A DNA stretch of 64,000 nucleotides from Callaeas wilsoni (taxonomy: Eukaryota; Chordata; Aves; Passeriformes; Callaeidae). Every line of letters starts with the position of its first letter. Positions within the stretch are counted from its first letter, which is position 1. Below are positions 24,284 through 34,600 of the stretch, one piece after another. The notes beneath the pieces were generated by a model. It saw nothing but the letters and a program-made list of their open reading frames with translations, did no database searches and had not been told where the DNA came from. Location of the stretch: positions 124,001 through 188,000 of the forward strand of contig VWPU01004155.1 of assembly GCA_013398955.1 (NCBI GenBank), in the 5' to 3' direction. Position numbers and translations under genes: made by a program.

Positions 24284-26471
24284 CTACAGGGAGATGAAAT
24301 TGGTGTATCTATTCTAGTCATTGGCAACATGAGAAAAAAAACGTATTTTTTATTTACTGTTAGTTTTCTCAATTGTATTTTTAACAGTGGGATCTCATGT
24401 TCTTGAAATTATATGCAGGACTGCACTCAAGCCTCAGTTATGCCTTTGTAACCTGACTGAATTCAAATAGTATCTCAGGACAGAGTCTAGACCAACATGT
24501 CTTTATCAAACAGAATCTCACTGAGAGCTCTATTCCTAAATGGATTTTTTAGTTAGTAAAGTGAAATAAATGTCCAGTAAATTTCTCAGAAAGCTATTCC
24601 CTTTGAAGAGTAAAATAAATATTTATAACAGATTAAACAATCAGCACTAGCAAGAAAAACAGCAGGTATAATCAGAGATGTGCCAAAGAAGATAAAACCA
24701 TCTATTTGGCTTTATTATTTTTAAAACAGTCTGTGTCAGTCAGTGTATCAATGTGCTGTTCTGTTATCTCAACAACGTGGTACTGTATCTCTGCTACTAC
24801 TACTATTATGCCTTCAGCCATTTGCTTATACAAAATATAACTGAACTGTCTTTAAGAGCTGAACTATAATTAGCAAGTCTAATTTAGAAATATGGGTAGC
24901 TGTGAGATTATCCAGGTCTTCAGCTTTTTTCTTTACAGTACAGTGATAAGAGCGCTTCCTGGGAGCCTTAATCGATATAACACTGAAAAGTAAATGCATT
25001 TTTTTGCTGTCTGCATTAGGAAGGGCATTATTTTTATTTATTTGTGTTATTTAAAATGTTTATCTCAAGGTTAAGAACAAGCCATTTTTTAATTCCTACT
25101 ACTTACTCCTTTTATTATTTCAATGATGACTATTAAAATCTGTGATTGAGAGGGTTCTAGGCAAGCAAATGTTGTCAGGAAGACTGTCCTGTGCTTGAAT
25201 TTCCATTTAGAATCACTTAGCTTCCCCTAATGCTGCATAGTGCCTTTTTTGCTCTCTTAGTGCCTTATTCTCCCACTGAAGATCTAAGGATTAAGAAATG
25301 CACCTCCTATTAGTATTACTGGAACTTGTATGTTTAAATCTTCCTAGGAATCAATACAAGAAAAAACTAATTAATCTATGTTGCTAGAATACCAGCACTC
25401 CAAATATTAATTAAGTTTTGAGGCTTGTGAAAAACATGCAACTCATCAAGGAAAACATCCAGTTAAACACTGGAGGAGTCTGCGTTGCAGATTTCCTGTT
25501 GATGTCAGTGGAATGTGGGGCCTAGCCTTGTGGAAAATGTTTAAAGCCTTCCAGTAGAAATCCCTTAGTTAAAGGACTAAGGGACTAATCCCTCTGATAA
25601 GGAAAGTGTAAAGTCTGCATTTGTTTGGTAAGGGCTGGATCCAGACTCTTCTCTAAAATTTGACTAGTTTCACAAGCACAACATAGAAATAATATCAGGA
25701 ATAAATCTGAGTACCTTCCTGGTGTGAAAAGAAGACAATATAAAGAGCAGATAGGTAACAGTTAAATATCGATAAATAACATTGCAAATGCTAAAGGAAA
25801 AGGATGCCCTGTGAGTCCTGAAAAGCAACACAGTTTGGATCAGCAGCAGATTCTCATATTGTTGTAACAGGCTGCTTATGGACTGGAGACTCTCAGCCAG
25901 TTGTGCACAGTGATTCCAAGGTGCTGTGATTCAAAAAGCCCTCTTATACTCTCAGGATAGGCATCTACATATGCAAGCCAAACATGAGATGAGCCCAAAT
26001 AGTTCAAGCTGACTATTCTGCTTGCGAGTTCTGCAAGAATGATGCTTCTTGTTTTCCCCTTCTTGTCCCAGGACACGATACCTGCTGCAGAGGGTAGAGC
26101 AGAGCATGAATACTCTCCAGGTAACAAAAATCTACCTCAGAAAAGAAAGTTCATCTCTTACAACTCTGGTTCTCATGAAGAATCCTAACTAATTCAACTG
26201 AGCTACCTATGTGAATAATTTTGTGAGTTGCCAGTGAAGGCTAAGCAACTTAAGACTTTAACTTGTCACATGCCTGATCAATAGCCACTAGCTTACCTTG
26301 ATCATCTGCTAATTAAGCAAGTTATCTTTGCTAGCATAAACAGGCTGTCTGGAAAAAAATGCAGTGTGTTAAGGCTAGAATACTGCAGACACTGTCAGGA
26401 ATTTGGTTTACTTGCAGTCAGCTAATAATATTTTTCTCTGTGAGTCCTATCTAATCTTCTGTCTTTGTTTG

Positions 26472-26627
26472 CCTTCCTTCCTTCCTTCCTTCCTTCCTTC
26501 CTTCCTTCCTTCCTTCCTTCCTTCCTTCCTTCCTTCCTTCCTTCCTTCCTTCCTTCCTTCCTTCCTTCCTTCCTTCCTTCCTTCCTTCCTTCCTTCCTTC
26601 CTTCCTTCCTTCCTTCCTTCCTTCCTT
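26472..26627 (+). repeat. (CTTC)39 microsatellite
   Basis: An uninterrupted 156-bp tetranucleotide array, (GGAA)n on the minus strand. The open frames of 71 to 103 codons across it (repeated PSFL or GRKE units) are artefacts of the repeat, not genes. A perfect array of this length is expected to vary between individuals. Confidence 0.98.
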
Positions 26628-27992
26628 TTTCTTCTGTTGAAATTCACATCTGCTTGGTGCAAAAAGTCTTCAGAAAGAAGAAATACCAGGATGATTTCTT
26701 ATTTTCTGTGTTAAGTCGTGCTTTTACTAAATACAGAGCTCACTTAAATTAAGGTAAATGGATCTTTTGAATTTTAAAGGCATGTTTTATCAATGCATTA
26801 GGCACTGGCTGTATATTTGGTGCTGTTAGCTGGATTCTGTCACTGAAGCAGAGAGAAATGCCATGTACTGAAATTACTTCATCACCAGTTCACAAGTTTA
26901 TAATCTGACATGACTATTCAGTGAAGTGCTCTGCCCATCCATAAATTAATGTATTCTTAATCTCATATAACAGATGCACCACCATACCCAAGGGTAGCAG
27001 AACAACCATTTCACACCTTTCTGTACTTTCAATTTTCCTCATTTGTATTTATTTTGAAGAAAATTATTTTACCAATGTCAAATCAGCATGACAATACATG
27101 GTTTCTTCCTTACTAATAAAGCAATCATTACATTTTTTTAAAATAATGATTTTCATTGTTATAATGGCAAATCTGGGATTTATGGTTAATTTTATGGTGT
27201 ATTAATTTAGATTTAATAAAGGAAGTTTAACCTTTTTTTGCCCTCACAAAGAAACTTGTATGAGATCAATAAAATTTACCTTAAATGATATGTTTTTCTA
27301 TAAAGTGAAAAAGATAACTTCTAAATAAAATTGTGACAATGACAAGCTGGTGCCTAAAAAAGGTGATTAAAATTGGAATTTTTGCTAAGATAGACTTTTA
27401 AGATATATCCAAAAAATCACTTTCTAGCACTTTCTCTTCCTTGGTTAAAAAGTTACCTGAAACAGATTCAAGAACATAAATTTAAGACTTCTAATTTGAG
27501 CTAGATGAAACCTACTTAAATGTTTGTTATATTTCTTTCCTAGATGATATAGTTAAAGTCCTTCCATGTCTTTGGTCTTACACAACAAAACTGTTTTAAT
27601 TCCAAGTCTCTCTAAGGAGCTAGGTTTCCTTTTATTCACTTTGCTAAGTAAAAATGCCAGTTGTTTGAGCCAGATTTACTCTGTGGAGCATAAATGGAAA
27701 GGAAACATTTGGTTCCTCAGTTCCACCTGTTTCCACTGCTGGCAGCCTGGGCGTATAATCCATTTCCCAATTTGATCGAGTTTGAAACTAGCTCATTTTT
27801 TTCCCCCACACTATTCCTATTGGAAAGCTCCTCTAACAATTCCATCTGTTTTTCTGAGGGCTGAAACCCCCTAATATTCATCGTAAATACTTTTATGGAC
27901 CCTAGAGTTTCCCATTTGTCATTTTGACAACATTATCTTTTGCCCAAATATCTGGTCTGTATTAACACAGTCCATCTCCTTGCTTTCAGTCC
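26628..27992. other. Unique AT-rich DNA
   Basis: No gene or transposon recognised. An interesting detail is CACAGTCCAT at 27966-27975, which recurs at the right end of the following LTR (28181-28190). Confidence 0.5.
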
Positions 27993-28182
27993 TGTCTTGG
28001 GGTGACTTTATGATACTGTATCCCCTATTGACTGCTTTATTCCCAGACATGGGTCCTCGTGCAATTTTAAGCTACGCCCAGGAAAGGCGGGGGAAGCCAG
28101 GGGAATTCTTTCAGTGGCAGGAGAGAGAGAGAGAGACACCCGTTTCGGGTTGTTTTCTCCTAGATTTGTGTCCAAACTGGCA
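27993..28182 (+). mobile_element. Short LTR (family A, copy 2) with flanking 6-bp repeat
   Basis: It begins TGTCTTGGGGTGACTTTATG, the same start as the copy at 8827, and stays alignable for about 110 bp, then diverges. It ends TGGCA, so the unit is TG...CA, 190 bp long. CAGTCC lies on both sides (27987-27992 and 28183-28188), which fits a 6-bp target-site duplication as left by some retroviral classes. The CpG-rich centre and AATAAA of copy 1 are missing, so this is either an internally deleted solo LTR or a distinct short subfamily. Confidence 0.7.
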
Positions 28183-28188
28183 CAGTCC

Positions 28189-30368
28189 ATAGCATAAGAC
28201 CTTGCTATTTGCCTTCTTGAAATTCAATCTGTTTTTCTGAGGATATTGCTTTTCAAAATCATTGTCTTTCTCTATGCTATTGCAGTCTCTCTTATTCAGA
28301 TCTTCAACATATTTGACTCTCCTTATCACAGGTCATTAAATAGTAGCTAACTAAATCCAGAAGTGTGCTCAGTTTGTACACTTTACAACTGGAAATATCC
28401 TAACAGTAATTCATTCTCAGAAAATGCAGTAGAGTAGACGTCCACTTGGAATCTTTGATGGACATATAGGAAATTCTGCAGCAGAGGTGCTTTATCACTT
28501 TTCTGTTCAAAAATTATAAACAAGAAACATTCCTTCTTCCCCAAGGCTCAATCCTTTTAGAATGACTCATTTGATGAAGAGTAGCTTATCCTGTTGGGGA
28601 ATCACTTGTGGTTTTGCTGAGGATTGCCAGGAAAGGAACAAAGCTTTTAAGGTCACCCATCTTACATACACAGCCCCCACATATCTGGTGAGTGAGTGTT
28701 TTATTTATCAAGATAATGGGGAAATATTTTGTGTTTGGATTTCCCCTTCACACCCTCAAAACAATTGAAAGATTTAAGGCAGGGTCTACACACAGTATTT
28801 GTTAGTTTAATGTCTTCTTCTGATACCATATGTCAATAAAACTGGCCCTTGATTCCCATGCTGTTGCATACTCTTGCGATGTATTGGAGGAGTCAGTCTC
28901 ACATACGTGCTTTGCTAAACTGAATATAGCCCTGGATGATACTTGAATGAGGAGTTGTCCATGGTATAATAGAAATATGTGTTGCTTTGGATAAGGAATG
29001 CAGGGAAAACATGCTGTGAAGGCTTGTTAGAAGACCGTCAAGGAGAAAGTGAAAAAATGGTCTGGAGCAACCTGGCAGCTCATTGTCTGACTGGGAATGG
29101 ATGTTTTGTATTCCTATGCAGAACTCTTAAAGAAGAAAATATAAAAGAGGTTGAGCCCATTAATTTGGGCTGTGGTGTTGATAATAAGAAAAATACGTTT
29201 TTTAAATACAATATTGTATATCATATGGTCAGCTCAGATTTCTGCCAACAACCATTTTGTTTTCTGCCAAACTGGCACTACATTTCATGGCCTAGGAAAA
29301 ATGTCACAATTTCACCTTTTCCAAATGATTTGAAGAAATTTAAGATTGATTTAGCTTGGGATTTGGGGGATTGCTTGTTTGTTTGTGAGGAGAACATTTT
29401 GTCTTCAGCCTCAGCATTTGACTTAGCATGGTCATAAAAGGAAATCGAGATGGTGACATGGATTCCACTGAGAAAATGACAAGTTCTCTAACCACCTCCG
29501 TTTATTGATTAGGATTCAGAAAGGCTGATTAGGAAAACTGTGTATGTGTTAACAAGACAGCTACAGAGAATCCTTTGGGATAAAGACTTTTTCTAGTTTA
29601 AAAGTCGATGATGGACGCAAAAGATGGAATTGTAATGCTGGATCTTAATAATGTGGGTCCAATGCCTCACATTACTATTTCAGATCTACATTTTTAGTGT
29701 TGGTAAATCAGAGACTCCAATAGTTTCTAAACAGGCATTTTATGGCAAATCATTGGATGACCAGTTTTGTATCATTTTGGAAAAGCTTAAACAAATCTTT
29801 TTCCTTCTTTACGAATGCTTATGTTCTACCAGATGATGATCCACTGAAACTAGTTCTTGTTCATGCATACATTGAAACCAATGACATGGTGACAAATTAG
29901 TTTCGCAAGTTAGTTTTTGTGGTTATAACACTGCAAAAACACCTTGTTGCAGTTTAGAATTTGTAAATAATGTGGAAGCCACTAGAAATTTTCACATAAA
30001 AAAGGCCTTCTTTTCCCCCAGTAAATATTTTTCTGTTCTAATTCAGAACAATAATAGGTACAGAGCCAAGATTGCTTGAAAAGATGCAGAGAATCTCAGG
30101 TATCTGGTATCTAAGTGATAGAATAACTCATATTTCAGAACAGAGGATAGAGATTTTACCCTTACTCCCCTCCTTTTAATTTTATCCCACAGATCGCAAA
30201 ATTGCCCAAGAAATGTCACTGCACAATGAGAAGAGAAAAGACCAAAACTGTGAGTAATTTTTAAAAAGTATTGCTCTGTATTTGCCAAGAAGAACATCAG
30301 TTAGGGTGCATGGTTCAAACCACCTGTAATTAAAGATTGGCCATACAATTGTAGTAAGAGAAAAGAAG
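28189..30368. other. Unique DNA with a long chance-like ORF
   Basis: No recognised gene. A 152-codon plus-strand ORF spans 28979-29437 (see findings). Parts between 29560 and 29990 are less AT-skewed and could hold conserved non-coding elements, which cannot be judged without an alignment. Confidence 0.45.
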
Positions 30369-30495
30369 AAGAAAAGGAAAAGGAAAAAGAAGAAGGAAAA
30401 GGAAAAGGAAAAGGAAAAGGAAAAAAAGGGAAGGGAAGGGAAGGGAAGGGAAGGGAAGGGAAGGGAAGGGAAGGGAAGGGAAGGGAAGGGAAGGG
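30369..30495 (+). repeat. Purine array: (GGAAAA)n then (AAGGG)14
   Basis: The first part (30369-30425) is irregular GGAAAA/GAAGAA repeat. The second part (30426-30495) is fourteen perfect AAGGG units. All purine on the plus strand. The 90-codon minus-strand ORF reading repeated PSLPF units is an artefact of the array. Confidence 0.97.
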
Positions 30496-31189
30496 AAATA
30501 TGTTTTTGACAGAGTGAAAGATGTGAAGTGAAAATTAAGTGGTGTAATTAACCTTTTGGCATAAAGGGAGAATTTTTCTGTGTGCAAAATGGCCAAGCTC
30601 ATAATGCTATTGCAAAAGCAGTCACAAGAATAAGAAATGAGATACAGCTCAGAGCAGTAAAAAACTGAATGAGTGAATGATGAGAAATGCTCAGACTCTG
30701 AGAAAGCTTTGCTAGCTGCTGTGTGGGATTACAGAATTTTAATCACATCTATATTGGATAAAGCTCTTGAGACTAATCATTATTCAACAGTGCCAGCAAA
30801 GTCCAGTCAGATTTGGAAAGGGTAAAACTCCAACAAGAAGTGTGAACAATGTGGTATATGCCAAATGAGGATGGACAGAAATGCATCAGCATTAGGAAAT
30901 ACACAGCGTTGAAAGAAACAGTGGTAGACAGAACAAAGAAATCTTTTTTTTTCAGGGCAATGCCATTCTGTATGCCATTCTCTATCTGTACTTGAAAAGG
31001 TGGAGGGACAAAAAGATGTGTCTCATGACAGAAATATCAATTGTCTGATGTTAGAACCATGCATGGGGAAGTAACAGTTGTTAAATACAGACTTATAATT
31101 CACTTAACATTTCATAATATATTTGTTTTTCATTTTGGTCACCAAAACTGCAGACTATATTCACACAGTGAGTAAAAATGCTAAAAAAG
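30496..31189. other. Unique AT-rich DNA
   Basis: Nothing recognised. AT-rich sequence with dense stops between the purine array and the next LTR. Confidence 0.5.
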
Positions 31190-31602
31190 TATGATGAATG
31201 TTGTTAAATCAAGACACTGCTTGGGAAACTCCCACACTCCTATGGCTGGACAAGGATCTAACAGCCCCGTTGGAGAGTCCCGCTGAGCGTCCCAGAGATG
31301 ATAGCTGGTGTTGGACAGAGAAGCAAGCCGAAAACAGTCCAAAAAGGAGCAGAAGCCATTGAGGCAGATCACAGCCCCTTTCAGCTGAAAGCCAAAAAGC
31401 TAGAGAGAAAAACTCTCTCTCTTTCTCTCCTCCGAGCTGGCAGAAAAAGTATGTAAACATCTAACTGCAAGGTCAAGCAAGCTGCTTTGAAGAGTTCCCT
31501 CGACTTCTCTCTCCCTTTGCAGTTTAAAGGTACAAACCACATTTCTTATAGATCAAGCAGGTGATGGGGAATACAGTATTGTCATAGAATCACCCCAAGA
31601 CA
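31190..31602 (-). mobile_element. Endogenous retrovirus LTR (family A, copy 3), minus strand
   Basis: On the minus strand it starts TGTCTTGGGGTGATTCTATG at plus 31602, then ACAATACTGTATTCCCC, clearly related to the starts of the copies at 8827 and 27993. After that it shares little with copy 1, so it is a separate subfamily or much older. A CT-rich stretch and a TTTTTCTCTCTAGC segment follow. The 3' limit near 31190 is a guess: no AATAAA and no flanking duplication were found. Minus-strand ORFs of 63 and 83 codons here are not genes. Confidence 0.6.
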
Positions 31603-34600
31603 GAAACCATGGCAGGTATCTGGTAAATGCTGAAAATAACAGATAAATACCTCAAAACAAAATGCATATTGCACAGTGTTTGTGCTCATTTACTTAAAAA
31701 AGTAAAATAATGAAACAGCTAAAAGCTAAGCCAAGAAAGTCTGCATGAATGTCAAAGAGATGAAAGATTTAATTTTGACCATTTGGTCTACATCACATGG
31801 GCCTACTGAGCTCATTACAAGATAAAGAATGAGCTCCTTTTATCACATAGTGAAATTTTGACCTTAAAGTAACTTTTGAAATCTGTATTCTCCTTTGTCT
31901 GTAGGGAAAAATTATTGAAAGGATAAGCTATGCTTAATATGGCCAGACATCTCCACCATGACAAGATAAATTTTTAAGACCTCTCTAAGAGTCACATATA
32001 TGTGAATTTTAATTTATATTGATTGATGCATGAGTACATCAGTGCCTGAGATTCTAAATGTTTCAATTTGAACGAGAGATACAGTTTCCAAGGGTCTGAG
32101 AACCACCTACGGTTGATATGATAACATAAGGAAAAATGTGGGGAAGAGAGAGGCACTGCAGAGGATTAGTCATTAACATGTATTATAAAGGCATTTTCTT
32201 TGATGCTCCAAAATATAGCCATGGTTTGAATACAGAAAGGCCACTTAAGTGTTTTCCTTTATTATTTTACTTTAGATCTTGCCTTCGTTCTCATATAAAC
32301 CTCCATATCAGAAGTTCTTGCCCAGTACACAGGACCTTTAAAGTGATGTATTTTTAAGGTTTTTTATTCAGAACAATCTCTTTTCTACAAGTTGAAACCA
32401 GAGCCTTTGCATCCCTACTGTTAGTAATATTCAGGTTTAGCAACTATTCCAAATAATATGACTAAACATTACTCAGTCAAGATTTCTTTTTCTATGAGTC
32501 TGTTTGCTGCTGCATACCTATTTCACAGCTAAATATCATTATAGGAGATAATTATACTAATATGTGTGGAACTGTCAAAATAGAGACATTAGAATAACCT
32601 TTACAAATTATTTCTTCTTCTTTAAGTGCTTGTCAACTGCCATTCTACTAATTGCTGACCATTCTGTAATACCTTCATTCTTCTGCCTCTCATAATTTTG
32701 ATCTTATCACCATAATGAACATTTTAACTTTCTAAACTATGAAATAGGATGACCAAGAAATAATGTGGACTACCTACTATATAGTAACAATCTCCATTTG
32801 ATCTTGTATTAGAATCATGTCTGTAAAATCCCACACTTGACTAAATTCACTTTTTAAAATAGTGTTTGCTTTTCCAACATCTGAAATAGGAAGATTTTAT
32901 AGGAAGGACCACAGCATGCAGGCCTTTAAAACATCACTAGATACCTATCTTCATATCAAGGACACTGAACATCTTTATAAGTCTGAACCTATTTCTTCAT
33001 CTATAAATAAATATTTACTATTATTCCATCTAAAGCCTCCCTATTTCTTAAAAAAAAAAAAAAAAAAAGAGAAAGAAGCTCAGTGTTGCATCTTGTAAAT
33101 ATTTTAACTCCAGATGGATAAGAAGTACATTTTTTAAAATTTACCTCTTAATCTATGCACTAACTTTAATCTCCAGAAGGCACTTTCAGATATTGCCACA
33201 TATAATTTTCGGTGAAATATAATCACTTTTTCCAGCATGTACTTTTTCCAGTACAGACTCATCTAAACTAGAGATGAGAATAGCAACAGACTAGAGGCAG
33301 GTGGCAAAAGAGTACTGTGTCCATACAAGATATCCTGTTTCAATCACAAAAGCATTGCCTGCACAGAGCACAATGCCCATACACCATAGTCAGTGTGGCG
33401 TCAAGTTATCCTTTCATGCTTGGCAGAGCTTTCTAGTGCAGATGCATAATGGTTGTGTTTTATAGCATCTGTTTTCTCCCGTTCTTGATTTTAGTTATGC
33501 ATTTGAGGCAGAAGGGTTATAAGGTTTTCAAAAGCTGTAATCTTCCACTGTAAACTGCCACTGAGAGTACCATGACTACGACAACGTTACAATATGAGAT
33601 TTAGCTATGTTTTATTATTCTTAAATTACTATTTCTTTCTGACAATAAAATTTTAAATCAGTGTGTTTCTTATAGTGATTGAATGCGCTGCAAACATGCA
33701 AGTTACAAGTCTAACCTTTAGAGAGTCAAACATCTTCAGTTTACATTTTAAGTAGTAACTCCTTTATCTGTCAGGCCAAAGAAATACAATATGAGGGATT
33801 TATTTGTTTTTATGGTTTGTTTTTTTTTTTTGTTATTGTTTGTTGTTCATTTTTTTTCTCAAGGTGATGAGCACATTCATCTTCCATTTTCAGTTACATT
33901 CAAATTCTGCATTTCATCAACATTTTTCACCTCTTAAAACATTCAAATATATTTCAAAGCCATTGGCCATCAGAAGTAGCAGCACACAGAATGAGGTTAA
34001 GTGAAAATCCTGGTGGTTTTCCCAGTTCTCTTAACATGGATGATGGATGATGTGAAAACCAGAAGGAATTCCCTTAGCTGTAATGACAACAGCCAAAAGT
34101 TCCACTGGAACATCCTTCAGCAGTGCCCCTCAGCAGTCACACAAACCTAATATTGCAAATTTATTACTCTGGGTATAAGAATATCTATTTATGTTCCAAA
34201 CTGATTTAGAGAAACTTTAATATTAAAGTTACATTTTAAAGCAAAAAAATCTATCCCTGTTTCTTTTGTGATAAACTCACCTTTCCAAAGTTCCTCCACA
34301 TCCCAAGACTGAGTGTTTTGTTATAAAGCAATGAGAATTTAGGGGGGTTAAGTCTGCATTCTGAGGTCTCCATTGGGAAGAAAGTGACATTAGGGTTGAG
34401 GCTTCTTTCTCCTCTTTGCCGAGATTCACCTGATTCCTTCTCAGTCTTGGTTCTGCTTTGGTTGATTTTTATGCATTCTGTTAACTTGGTCTGTCTACAT
34501 GCCCTTTCTTTTTACTGTTTTTCAATTATTCTGTTTATTTATTTTCTTTTTTATCTCTAAAAACATGTTTTTACCTGAACACTTCCAAGTTACATTCCTG

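Larger units (their letters stand above)
18363..26471. other. Unique AT-rich DNA with small simple repeats
   Basis: About 8.1 kb with no confident gene. It contains (CAA)7 at 20980-21000, a (TTTA)n run at 22496-22521, a 9-bp hairpin at 25561-25584, a minus-strand exon candidate at 24144-24283, and a non-coding exon-like segment at 26297-26348. An open minus-strand frame of 83 codons at 25876-26127 matches no family I know. Confidence 0.5.

Noticed and set aside
26403..26752. ORFs of 71 to 103 codons
   Set aside because: They translate the (CTTC)n microsatellite and end soon after it.
26472..30495. CRISPR-like or other spaced repeat arrays
   Set aside because: The arrays are pure simple repeats without spacers, and the DNA is from an animal.
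30330..30602. 90-codon minus-strand ORF with PSLPF units
   Set aside because: Translation of the (AAGGG)n array.
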